Shown: piece after piece, positions 1 through 8,015 of the stretch
Position numbering within the stretch: the stretch's first letter is position 1
Layout of the letters: every line of letters starts with the position of its first letter
NCBI GenBank assembly: GCA_937868765.1
Contig: CALMNL010000005.1
Coordinates: forward strand, 124,001-188,000
From: an uncultured Desulfatitalea sp.
GTDB lineage: Bacteria; Desulfobacterota; Desulfobacteria; Desulfobacterales; Desulfosarcinaceae
DNA length: 64,000 bases
Direction of reading: 5' to 3'
Notes under the pieces: generated by a model
Told to the model about the DNA's origin: nothing
What the model saw: only the letters and a program-made list of their open reading frames with translations
The model's database searches: none
Position numbers and translations under genes: made by a program

Positions 1-4
1 AGGA

Positions 5-34
5 GGGCCGGCAAACCTGAAAGTTTGCCGGCCC
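5..34. terminator. Perfect GC-rich hairpin at window start
   Basis: A 12-bp perfect stem (5-16 with 23-34) closes a 6-base loop. It is probably the terminator of a gene to the left of the window, although no clear T-run follows. The rest of the stretch up to 231 holds no open frame I can support. Confidence 0.5.
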
Positions 35-231
35 CTTCGGATTTGGGAAGAGGTCGCTTCCCCGGTTCGTAAGGTCTCTTCAGAACACACACCCATCATT
101 TCCAAAAAGGCGCCCTGAGGGAGAACCCATTCCATCCCGGGCATTAAAGCCATCGGTGAGAAAACGTGTAATATTTTCCGTGGCGCAGCGACATAAGGGC
201 AGACAACCACCGCTAAACGAAGAAGGAATAT

Positions 232-1473
232 ATGGATCAGCCTAAAATCATCGTCTACGGCGCGCATTGGTGCCCGGACTGCCGCAGGAGTAAAATGTTT
301 CTGGGCGAGCATCAGATCCCCTATCGATGGGTAGATATCGAAGAAGATCCGGCCGCGCAGCGGCTGGTGATCGAAATGAACGGCGGCAAGCGCATCGTGC
401 CGACCATCGTTTTCGAAGACGGCAGCTTTCTGGCCGAGCCCGGCAATGCCGAACTGGCCGAGAAAATCGGGCTGAAAACCAAGGCGGGCCGGACCCATTA
501 CGACCTGATCATCGTCGGTGGGGGCCCGGCCGGTCTGACCGCGGCCATTTATACGGCCAGGGAAGCCATCGATACGCTGGTGATCGAACGGGCCGCACTC
601 GGCGGACAAGCAGCCGGGACCGAAAAACTGGACAACATGCCGGGGTTCCCGGAGGGTGTCGAGGGTTTTGACTTCGCCCGTCGCCTGCGCCGGCAAGCCG
701 AGCGTTTCGGCGTCGAGTTGCTCCAGGCCCAGGAAGTCAGCGGTATCGAGCAAAAGGGCAACCTGCGGTGTGTCGTAACCGGCGTCGGGCAGCAATACAG
801 TGCGCGCGCCGTGCTGCTCGCCACCGGCAGCCGCTATAAACGGCTGAACGTACCCGGAGAGTCCCAATACATGGGCGCCGGCGTGCACTTTTGCGCGACC
901 TGCGATGGGCCGTTCTACCGGGACAAGCAGGTGGTCGTGGTGGGCGGCGGCGACAGCGCGGCCGAGGAGAGTTTGCTGCTGACCAAGTTCGCCAGGCGTG
1001 TGACCCTTCTGGTGCGTGGCGGCGCGTTCAAGGCCACGCGGTTCATTGTGGATAAAGTGCTCGCGCATGATCGCATCGACATCCGCTGGCATACGCAAGT
1101 CGCAGAATTCTCCGGCACGCGCGGCAAGCTCGACAGGATCGCCATTTTGAACAACCAGACCGGCCTGCGTGAGGAGATGGCCGTGGACGGCGCCTTCATC
1201 TTCATCGGGCTGTCGCCCAACAGCGGCTTCTTGAAAAGCAGCGGCATCGAACTGGATCCCTGGGGGTTCGTGAGGACGGGTCAATCCTTGATGCACGCGG
1301 GCCGGCGGCCGGCCGCTTTTCAAAACCGCGATCCATTCTTGCTCGAGACCAGCATCCCCGGCATTTTCGCCGCCGGCGACGTGCGCGACACCAGCACCAA
1401 GCAAGTGGTCAGCGCCGCCGGCGAAGGCGGCACGGCGGCGCTTGAGATCAGGGAATATCTCAAGCGCGCCTAA
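232..1473 (+). CDS. Glutaredoxin-thioredoxin reductase fusion (FAD/NADPH disulfide reductase)
   Basis: A 413-residue fusion. Residues 1-80 form a glutaredoxin-like domain with a CPDC redox motif (C14, C17) and a TVP-like cis-Pro segment (VPTIV). From about residue 88 a low-Mr thioredoxin reductase follows: FAD-binding GGGPAG near 96, the redox pair CATC (C221, C224), the NAD(P)-binding GGGDSA near 239 and the C-terminal FAD-contacting AAGDVRD segment. Ordinary thioredoxin reductases are about 310-320 residues, so the extra length is the N-terminal domain. The fused domain probably accepts electrons from the reductase in the same chain and passes them to cytoplasmic disulfides (inference). The start has an AAGGA ribosome site. 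The next gene is about 160 bases away. Confidence 0.9.
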   Translation: MDQPKIIVYGAHWCPDCRRSKMFLGEHQIPYRWVDIEEDPAAQRLVIEMNGGKRIVPTIVFEDGSFLAEPGNAELAEKIGLKTKAGRTHYDLIIVGGGPAGLTAAIYTAREAIDTLVIERAALGGQAAGTEKLDNMPGFPEGVEGFDFARRLRRQAERFGVELLQAQEVSGIEQKGNLRCVVTGVGQQYSARAVLLATGSRYKRLNVPGESQYMGAGVHFCATCDGPFYRDKQVVVVGGGDSAAEESLLLTKFARRVTLLVRGGAFKATRFIVDKVLAHDRIDIRWHTQVAEFSGTRGKLDRIAILNNQTGLREEMAVDGAFIFIGLSPNSGFLKSSGIELDPWGFVRTGQSLMHAGRRPAAFQNRDPFLLETSIPGIFAAGDVRDTSTKQVVSAAGEGGTAALEIREYLKRA

Positions 1474-1631
1474 CGTGGGGAGGCGGTGGGGCGCTTTCAA
1501 GAACAGCCCCCATCCCGCCACGGTCGCGAAAAGTGCTGGAAAACACGCATAGTGGGGCGAAAACGCGCGGCGCGGAAGGTGCCCTGGTTGAAGAGCGGCC
1601 CAGCGCCGACCATTTGAAGGAGCTATCCCCC

Positions 1632-2336
1632 ATGAACCAATCAAAAAGCGACAATTGGATCACCAAAGCAGCCGTGGCCGGTCTCATTGTGCTCGGCATT
1701 TTGGCGTTCCGCTATTTCGAGTTGGGGCAGTATCTCTCCCTGGACTATCTAAAAGAGTCCCAGGAGAAATTTCACCAACTGTACCAAACCCACCGGTTCG
1801 CCGTGATCGCCGCCTACATGGGCATCTATATCGCCGTCACGGCCCTGTCGCTGCCCGGCGCGGCGGTGCTGACCCTGGCCGGCGGCGCCCTGTTCGGACT
1901 GGTGGTCGGCACCGTGGCGGTATCGTTCGCCAGCACCATCGGCGCCACCCTGGCCTGCGTCGTTTTGCGGGATTGGGTCCAGGGCCGATGCGGCGATAAT
2001 CTGGCCACCATCAACGCCGGCATTGAAAAGGAGGGCGCCTTCTATCTGTTCTCCCTGCGCCTGGTGCCGGTCTTTCCATTTTTCGTCATCAACCTGCTGA
2101 TGGGGCTCACCCGCATGCGGCTGTTCACCTTCTTCTGGGTGTCCCAGATCGGCATGCTGGCCGGCACCGTGGTTTTTGTCAATGCCGGCCGGCAACTGGC
2201 CCGGATCGATTCGTTGTCCGGCATCCTCTCCCCCGGCGTGCTGGTCTCCTTTGCCGTGCTGGGCCTGTTTCCGATTACCGTGAAAAAGCTGCTCGCGCTC
2301 TACAAACGCAATTTCGATAAGGTTCCCCAAAATTAG
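1632..2336 (+). CDS. TVP38/TMEM64 (DedA-like) family membrane protein
   Basis: A 234-residue polytopic membrane protein with about five or six hydrophobic segments. It carries the family's central region with G-A-A-V-L-T-L-A-G-G-A-L-F-G and the R-L-V-P-x-F-P-F-x-x-I-N-x-x-x-G motif. Such proteins are thought to move lipids or small anions across membranes; the substrate here is unknown. An upstream in-frame ATG at 1533 exists, but only the ATG at 1632 has a good ribosome site (AAGGAG) and gives a normal N-terminus before the first membrane helix. It ends 8 bases before the DUF547 gene; the trio TVP38, DUF547 and Lpd/MerA-like flavoprotein forms one likely operon. Confidence 0.88.
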   Translation: MNQSKSDNWITKAAVAGLIVLGILAFRYFELGQYLSLDYLKESQEKFHQLYQTHRFAVIAAYMGIYIAVTALSLPGAAVLTLAGGALFGLVVGTVAVSFASTIGATLACVVLRDWVQGRCGDNLATINAGIEKEGAFYLFSLRLVPVFPFFVINLLMGLTRMRLFTFFWVSQIGMLAGTVVFVNAGRQLARIDSLSGILSPGVLVSFAVLGLFPITVKKLLALYKRNFDKVPQN

Positions 2337-2344
2337 GAGCATCC

Positions 2345-3184
2345 ATGAAAACTCACACGAAGATAGGCGTCATCCACCGGCCGACTGGCCTGCTTCTCTT
2401 CTCGGCCCTGCTCTGGACGGCGGCCATGGCGGACGCGGTGGCCTTCGACCCTGCCCACCCAGGCTACGACGCTTTGCTGAAACGGTTCGTCGTTGACGGC
2501 CGTGTGGACTACCAAGGCCTGAAAGACGGGGGCGCCGCATTGGATCGCTATCTGGACGGCCTCGCCGGCATATCGGAAGCGACCTTCAACGCATGGCCGG
2601 CATCCGAGCGGCTGGCCTTTCTGATCAACCTGTACAATGCGGCCACGCTGAAGCTGATTGTCGACCACTATCCGGTTAAGAGCATCAAGGATATCGGAAG
2701 CATTTTCAAGGGGCCTTGGGATCAGCCGGTGGTCCGGCTCTGGGGCCAAACCATTACCCTGGACACCCTGGAGCACGGTATCGTGCGCAAGCAGTACGGC
2801 GAGCCGCGCATTCACATGGCCCTGGTGTGTGCCGCGAAGAGTTGCCCGACGCTGCGCGGTGAAGCCTATGTCGCCGCTAAACTTGACGCCCAGCTCGAGG
2901 AACAGTCCCGGCGCTTTCTGGCGAGCCCGGCCGGTCTGCGCATCGACCGCGAAAAGAAGACGGTCTATTTTTCTTCTATCTTCAAATGGTATGGAGAGGA
3001 TTTCGTCGCCGGGTTCTCGCCAGCTTCAGGATTTTTAGGACTCGATAAGACTCAGCGCGCCGTCGCCAACTTTTGCGGCGGATATCTTTCCGCAGCGGAC
3101 GGCGACTACCTGAAAGCCGGCGGGTATGCGGTTAAGTACCTGGATTACGACTGGGCGTTGAACGCGATGCAGTCTATACCTTAA
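2345..3184 (+). CDS. DUF547 domain secreted protein
   Basis: 279 residues with an N-terminal signal peptide (hydrophobic about 14-34, cleavage near A-V-A-F). The rest matches the DUF547 family, including the F-L-I-N-L-Y-N-A block near 98 and the central H-M-A-L-V-C-A-A-K-S-C-P segment with two cysteines. The biochemical function of DUF547 is unsettled; some members resemble papain-fold proteins. It is preceded by TTAGGAGC eight bases after the TVP38 gene and followed 34 bases later by a flavoprotein, so it is probably co-transcribed with both. Confidence 0.85.
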   Translation: MKTHTKIGVIHRPTGLLLFSALLWTAAMADAVAFDPAHPGYDALLKRFVVDGRVDYQGLKDGGAALDRYLDGLAGISEATFNAWPASERLAFLINLYNAATLKLIVDHYPVKSIKDIGSIFKGPWDQPVVRLWGQTITLDTLEHGIVRKQYGEPRIHMALVCAAKSCPTLRGEAYVAAKLDAQLEEQSRRFLASPAGLRIDREKKTVYFSSIFKWYGEDFVAGFSPASGFLGLDKTQRAVANFCGGYLSAADGDYLKAGGYAVKYLDYDWALNAMQSIP

Positions 3185-3218
3185 AACAAGCGGTTGAGCC
3201 GTTTTTCGGAGGTGGTCC

Positions 3219-4745
3219 ATGACGGAGATGGAAAAAGACATCATCAGCCCATGGGATGCCCATAATCAACAACTGGTGTCCCACGTTCATCCGCCCGACT
3301 GGCAAAACCCCAAGCCGGCTTCGCGCTACAACCTGGTGGTCATCGGCGCAGGCACCGCCGGGCTGGTCTGCGCGGCCGGTGCGGCCGGCCTGGGGGCCAA
3401 GGTGGCCCTTATCGAGCGCCACCTGATGGGCGGCGACTGCCTGAACGTGGGCTGCGTGCCGTCCAAGGCCGTGATCCGGGCCGCGCGCGCCGCCGCCGCC
3501 GTGCGCGATGCCGGCGCCTTCGGGGTGCGCGTTCCCGAGGGCGTGACCGTCGATTTCGGCCAAGCCATGGAGCGCATGCGCCGGCTGCGGGCCGCCATCG
3601 CGCCCCACGACTCGGTCCAGCGCTTCAGTGGACTTGGCATCGACGTGTTTATCGGCGAGGGCCGGTTCGTCGACGGCCACACCGTGGAAGCGGCCGGCGA
3701 ACGGCTGAACTTCAAAAAAGCGGTGATCGCCACCGGCGCGCGGGCTGCGGCGCCGCCCATCCGAGGATTGCAGGACATTTCCTACCTGACCAATGAAACC
3801 GTTTTCTCCCTGACCGAACTGCCCAAGCGGTTGGCCGTCATCGGTGCCGGCCCCGTCGGCTGCGAGATGGCCCAGGCCTTTGCGCGCTTCGGCTCGCAAG
3901 TGCTGCTGTTGGAAACCCTGCACGGCATCCTCCCCCGGGAAGACGCCGACGCTTCGGGCATTGTTTTGGAATCCATGCAAAAGGACGGCGTGAAGCTGCT
4001 GTGCTGCGGCAAGGATCTGAAATTGGGCAGGGCCGACGGCGGCAAAATCCGCCTCACCGTGGAATCTCACGGCAAGCAGTACGATGAAGTGGTGGACCAA
4101 CTGCTGGTGGCCGTGGGACGCGCGCCGAATGTCGAAAATTTGGGACTGGAAAAAGCCGGGGTCACCTTTAACAAGAAAGGCGTGCAGGTCAACGACCGCC
4201 TGCAAACCAGCCAGCCGGACATTTACGCGGCCGGCGACATCTGCTCGCCCTACCAGTTCACCCACGCGGCCGATTTCATGGCGCGCATCGTCATCCGCAA
4301 CGCGCTGTTCTTCGGACGCGCCACGGCCAGCGCACTGACCATCCCCTGGTGCACCTATACGGAACCGGAAATCGCCCATGTGGGGCTTTACGAGAAACAG
4401 GCCCAGGAGCAGGGTCTCGCCATCGATACCTTCACGCGGGAGTTGCGCGAGGTGGACCGCGCCATCCTCGAAGGTCACGCCAAGGGCCTGGCCCGGGTGC
4501 ATGTGCGCAAGGGCACGGATAAAATCGTCGGCGCCACCATCGTGGCGGCCAACGCCGGCGACCTGATTTCGGAAATCACCCTGGCCATGACTCACAAATT
4601 GGGCCTCGGCCGGATCGCCAACACCATTCACCCCTACCCGACCCAGGCCGAGGTCATCCGGCAGCTCGGCGACGCGTATAACCGCACGCGGCTGACGCCC
4701 TTGGCCAAATTTCTCTTTTCGCGACTGATGGCCTGGCGCCGGTGA
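3219..4745 (+). CDS. MerA/dihydrolipoamide dehydrogenase-like flavoprotein disulfide reductase
   Basis: 508 residues. After about 35 extra N-terminal residues comes the FAD motif GAGTAG, then the redox-active CLNVGC (C74, C79), an NAD(P)-binding GAGPVGCE, the FAD-contacting YAAGDI segment and the C-terminal H-P-Y-P-T dyad loop. It lacks the C-terminal vicinal cysteine pair and the N-terminal HMA domain needed for mercuric ion reduction, so 'mercuric reductase' would be an over-call. The pairing with TVP38 and DUF547 proteins suggests a membrane-associated redox function rather than a 2-oxoacid dehydrogenase E3. The substrate is unknown. Confidence 0.85.
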   Translation: MTEMEKDIISPWDAHNQQLVSHVHPPDWQNPKPASRYNLVVIGAGTAGLVCAAGAAGLGAKVALIERHLMGGDCLNVGCVPSKAVIRAARAAAAVRDAGAFGVRVPEGVTVDFGQAMERMRRLRAAIAPHDSVQRFSGLGIDVFIGEGRFVDGHTVEAAGERLNFKKAVIATGARAAAPPIRGLQDISYLTNETVFSLTELPKRLAVIGAGPVGCEMAQAFARFGSQVLLLETLHGILPREDADASGIVLESMQKDGVKLLCCGKDLKLGRADGGKIRLTVESHGKQYDEVVDQLLVAVGRAPNVENLGLEKAGVTFNKKGVQVNDRLQTSQPDIYAAGDICSPYQFTHAADFMARIVIRNALFFGRATASALTIPWCTYTEPEIAHVGLYEKQAQEQGLAIDTFTRELREVDRAILEGHAKGLARVHVRKGTDKIVGATIVAANAGDLISEITLAMTHKLGLGRIANTIHPYPTQAEVIRQLGDAYNRTRLTPLAKFLFSRLMAWRR

Positions 4746-4817
4746 TGCCCCGCATCGAATATGCGCTTTGCGGACTTAGGCGGCTCATCCCTTTATCCAC
4801 AAGAAAGGAAACGTGAG

Positions 4818-5055
4818 ATGAACGAAACCTACGACGAACCCCGTGACCTGGAAGATTTCGCCAATATCGGCGAACACGCCCCCGAGGCCGGCCGCAAATT
4901 CTTCGACTACTATGCCACAGCCACCGGCGCCGGCAGGCTCACCGAACGTGAAAAAGCCTTGATCGCGTTGAAAGTGGCCACCGTGCGCCATTGCCCTACT
5001 GCATAGACGCCTACACCCACAAGTGCCTTTCGCTGGGCGCTCAGGAGCAAATGGG
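4818..5055 (+). pseudogene. Frameshifted AhpD/carboxymuconolactone decarboxylase-like gene
   Basis: Starts with ATG at 4818 after AAGGAA. The first 59 residues look like an AhpD-like alkylhydroperoxidase-fold protein of the arsenosugar-associated type, ending in R-H-C-P, then hit TAG at 5004. Adding one base near 4996 restores the active-site motif H-C-P-Y-C-I-D-A-Y-T (CxxC), so one base is missing. Similarity stops near 5053; the restored frame continues without recognisable similarity to a stop at 5159. The gene therefore carries a frameshift and a lost 3' end. Confidence 0.75.
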
Positions 5056-5150
5056 CATCATTGATACCGTTCAGCGTTTAGATGGCGAGTTTGCTTCGAT
5101 GAGCCAGATTATTGATTATTTCAATTTTTATTCGGTAGAAAGTCAATCCC

Positions 5151-5303
5151 ATGCTGGATAGCGGGTTGGCCCTGCCCGGGGTGCTGGTCGGAGGCCAGCT
5201 CGGCCCCCGGATTGCCATCCATGTCAACGACCGCTTCTTAAAAGAAATATTCATCTTCTTTTTGACCCTGGTCGGTGTCCACTTGATCTACAATTCCTTT
5301 TAA
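5151..5303 (+). pseudogene. 3' remnant of a TauE/SafE sulfite exporter
   Basis: A 50-codon open stretch resembles only the C-terminal end of TauE/SafE-type permeases: the G-V-L-V-G-G-Q-L-G-P-R loop followed by the last hydrophobic helix (about residues 33-48). The upstream 200 or more residues are absent, replaced by the broken AhpD-like gene. It is a fragment left by a deletion, not a functional transporter. Confidence 0.7.
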
Positions 5304-5445
5304 GCCCAACAAAAAACAGAGCGGCGTTTTTACGCAACGGCTTACCTTTTTGGCCACACTGGGGATGGGCCTGGATGCGAACTATCCGAGATCCCGAACC
5401 AGAAGGGGCCCGCGGCCGTTGACAGCGAGGCGAAACTTTATTGCC

Positions 5446-5484
5446 GATTAAAATTTTTATCTATTTTCTAATCGAAGATATAAT
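5446..5484 (+). promoter_or_regulatory. Candidate TetR-gene promoter with imperfect inverted repeat
   Basis: GATTA and TAATC flank an AT-rich 28-bp imperfect inverted repeat (5446-5473), followed by a perfect TATAAT at 5479-5484. No good -35 is visible. The position, about 90 bases before the TetR start, suits an autoregulatory operator. The rest of 5304-5570 holds no supported gene. Confidence 0.35.
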
Positions 5485-5570
5485 TCCTGTTGACTTCGCT
5501 GGCCCCCCGCTTTAGCCTCCATTTGAATCGGTTGTGTCCCCCAACCCCAGACACCCGGAGGCGCATCGTT

Positions 5571-6248
5571 TTGGCCAGAACCCGCAAAGCCGGTCCCCGG
5601 CGCGAGCAGATCCTCAAGGCGGCGGAGAAGGTCTTCGCCGAAAAAGGGTTCCACGAAACCACCATTTCCGAAATTGCCAGGGGCGCCGGTATTTCGGAGC
5701 CCACCCTCTACGAATATTTCGCCTCCAAGGAGGAGATCCTCTTCACGATCCCCGAGGAGACCTCCTGCCAACTGGGCGAGCTGATCGAATTTCACCTGAA
5801 AATGGCCAGGGGAACGGTTTCCAAGCTCAGGGCCATGATTTACATCCTGCTCTGGATTCACCAGACCAACCCCCACTATGCCGCCGTCAGCTATCTGATT
5901 CTCAAACAGAGCGGGCGGTTCAGCAAGAGCCGGGCCTATGAAACCCTGCGCCGCCGGCTGCGGCCCCTGATCGACGTGGTCGAGGAGGGCATCGCCGCCG
6001 GCGAGATCCGTTCCGGGTTCACCCCTTTCCTGATCCGTTCGGTGATCCTGGGGACCATCGAGCACCTGACCACCCGTAAGCTGGTGCTGGGCACCGACGA
6101 CAACCTGCTGGACCATGTCGATCCCCTGCTGGACCTGATTCTGGGCGGCATCCAGCCGGAAAGCCTGCCGGGCCCACTGCATTTCAAGGTGACCGTGGAA
6201 AGGGAACAAAGCGCCATGCCACCGGAAAGTTCCAAACCGCCAAAATAA
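5571..6248 (+). CDS. TetR/AcrR family transcriptional regulator
   Basis: 225 residues from a TTG start chosen because GGAGG lies nine bases upstream (5557-5561); a longer frame from 5490 has no ribosome site. An N-terminal TetR helix-turn-helix is visible, with [14 protein letters not shown] and T[19 protein letters not shown], followed by an all-helical ligand domain with a V-I-L-G-T-I-E-H segment typical of fatty-acid-related TetR proteins. It is followed 28 bases later by an acyl-CoA synthetase on the same strand, so an acyl-CoA or fatty acid is the likely effector (inference). Confidence 0.88.
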   Translation: MARTRKAGPRREQILKAAEKVFAEKGFHETTISEIARGAGISEPTLYEYFASKEEILFTIPEETSCQLGELIEFHLKMARGTVSKLRAMIYILLWIHQTNPHYAAVSYLILKQSGRFSKSRAYETLRRRLRPLIDVVEEGIAAGEIRSGFTPFLIRSVILGTIEHLTTRKLVLGTDDNLLDHVDPLLDLILGGIQPESLPGPLHFKVTVEREQSAMPPESSKPPK

Positions 6249-6276
6249 ACCATCGCAAATAACAGGAGGCACACCC

Positions 6277-7986
6277 ATGGACCGTATCTGGATGAAGCAC
6301 TGGCCCGAATTCATTCCCCAGGAAGTGACCTATCCCAAAGGCAAAAAACCTGTTTTCGAGTACCTCCGCGACAACGCCCGGGATTTTCCCGACCGCACCG
6401 CCATCATCTTCTACGGCAGGCAGGTCACCTACGCCGAGCTCGACCGCATGTCCGAGCAGTTCGCCCGCTTGCTCCTGGATCGCGGCCTGAAAAAAGGGGA
6501 TCGGGTCGCCCTCTTCATGCCCAGCTGCCCCCAGTACCACATCGCCCACTACGGCATCTGCAAGATGGGCGGCGTGATCGTGCCGTGCAGCCCGCTCTTC
6601 AAGCAGTGGGAACTGGCCTATCAGCTGCGCGATACGGATACGGCGACCATCGTCACCCTCGACCTGCTCTACCCGGTGGTGGCCGCCGCGCGTAGCGAGT
6701 GCACCAGCGACACCGTCATCTGCACCAGCTTCCACGACATGCTGCCCAAAACGCCCACCATGAACCTGATTCCCATGATGGCCGTCCCCAAGCAGACGCC
6801 CCCCGACACGCTGGATTTCATGGAGATGCTCGCGCACTACCCGAACGACCCGGTGCGCTGCGATGTGGGCCTCGACGACACCGTGCAACTGCAGTTCACC
6901 GGCGGCACCACGGGCCTGCCCAAGGGCGCCGTGCTGACCCATGGCGGCAAGCTGTTCAAGGTGGCGGCGCTGCTGAGCGTGCTGGACGGCAACATGGCGC
7001 ACCTGGGGCACCCGGGCGGCGCCGTCACCACTCTGGCCATCCTGCCCACCTTTCACATCGCCGGGATGCTGGGGGCCGTGGACACCATGATCGCCCAGGG
7101 CGCCACCCAGGTGCTGATGACCATGTTCGACCCGCTGGCCGCCATGCAGGCCATCGATCGCTACAAGGTCCAGTTCTTTCAGGCGGCCGTGCCCATGAAC
7201 CTGGGCATCATGGCCCATCCCGAGCGCCGCAAGTACGACCTTTCCTCGCTCAAACTGTGCCTGACCACCAGCTTCGGCGTGCAGCTCACCGACGAGATCG
7301 TCCGGCGCTGGACCGCCGACACCGGCGGTTGCCTGCTGGCCGAAGCCGCCTATGGATTGACCGAGACCCACACCTTCGATACCTTCATGCCCCTGAATCG
7401 GCCCAAGTACGCCCCCGGCTGCCAGGGCATCCCCATCCCCGGCCAGCAGATCAAGATCGTCTCCTGGGAAGAGCGCACCCGCGAGATGCCCGTGGGCGAG
7501 ATGGGCGAGATCGCCCTCAAGAACCCGGCCGTGCTCAGAGGCTACTGGAACCGTCCCCAGGAGACGGCCAAGGACCTTGTGGACGGATGGGTCTTTACCG
7601 GCGACATGGGCCGCTTCGACGAGGACGGCTACCTTTATTTCCTGGGACGCAAGAAGGAGATGATCAAGGTGTCGGGCTTCAGCGTCTTCCCCGAAGAGGT
7701 GGAGACCTTCCTGATGCAGCACGAGGCCGTGGACAAGGTGGCGGTCATCGGCGTCGCCGATCCCAAGAAGGGCGAGGTGATCAAGGCCTTCGTCGTACCC
7801 AAACCGGCCTTCAAGGACAAGATCGACGGAGCGGCCATCATCGAATGGGCCAAGTCGCGCATCTCGTCGTACAAGGTGCCCCAGGAGGTGGCGTTCCGGG
7901 ACGAGCTGCCCATGAGCGGCGTGGGCAAGATCCTGCGCCGGGTGCTGGTGGACGAAGAGGTGAAGAAAGGCGGGGGGGCCGCCTAG
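6277..7986 (+). CDS. AMP-forming acyl-CoA synthetase (long/medium-chain fatty acid-CoA ligase type)
   Basis: 569 residues, the usual length of class I adenylate-forming acyl-CoA ligases. The P-loop-like T-G-G-T-T-G-L-P-K-G-A motif lies near 208, Y-G-L-T-E-T near 363, the ATP-ribose aspartate motif T-G-D-M-G near 441, the hinge G-R-K-K-E-M-I-K near 457 and the C-terminal catalytic lysine in G-K-I-L-R-R. It activates a carboxylic acid with ATP and CoA in the cytoplasm. The AGGAGG ribosome site and tight spacing after the TetR gene suggest an operon. Chain length of the substrate cannot be read from sequence alone. Confidence 0.9.
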   Translation: MDRIWMKHWPEFIPQEVTYPKGKKPVFEYLRDNARDFPDRTAIIFYGRQVTYAELDRMSEQFARLLLDRGLKKGDRVALFMPSCPQYHIAHYGICKMGGVIVPCSPLFKQWELAYQLRDTDTATIVTLDLLYPVVAAARSECTSDTVICTSFHDMLPKTPTMNLIPMMAVPKQTPPDTLDFMEMLAHYPNDPVRCDVGLDDTVQLQFTGGTTGLPKGAVLTHGGKLFKVAALLSVLDGNMAHLGHPGGAVTTLAILPTFHIAGMLGAVDTMIAQGATQVLMTMFDPLAAMQAIDRYKVQFFQAAVPMNLGIMAHPERRKYDLSSLKLCLTTSFGVQLTDEIVRRWTADTGGCLLAEAAYGLTETHTFDTFMPLNRPKYAPGCQGIPIPGQQIKIVSWEERTREMPVGEMGEIALKNPAVLRGYWNRPQETAKDLVDGWVFTGDMGRFDEDGYLYFLGRKKEMIKVSGFSVFPEEVETFLMQHEAVDKVAVIGVADPKKGEVIKAFVVPKPAFKDKIDGAAIIEWAKSRISSYKVPQEVAFRDELPMSGVGKILRRVLVDEEVKKGGGAA

Positions 7987-8001
7987 GTCGGCGGGCCCCC
8001 C
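7972..8001. terminator. Hairpin between convergent genes
   Basis: GC-only arms 7972-7983 and 7990-8001 pair with a single G-G mismatch around a 6-base loop, overlapping the stop of the ligase gene and facing the end of the aminotransferase gene. Probably a bidirectional terminator, but with no long T-run on either side. Confidence 0.55.
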
Positions 8002-8015
8002 TTATCGGTTAGGAC

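Noticed and set aside
3219-4745. Mercuric reductase
   Set aside because: No C-terminal Cys pair and no HMA domain; no other mer genes nearby.
4990-5010. Recoded stop in the AhpD-like gene (selenocysteine or other)
   Set aside because: The stop is TAG, not TGA, and a one-base insertion restores the CPYC motif, so a simple frameshift explains it.
6184-7722. Open frame of 512 codons antisense to the acyl-CoA synthetase
   Set aside because: His/Gly-rich, low-complexity composition typical of antisense reading in GC-rich genes; no domain and no ribosome site.
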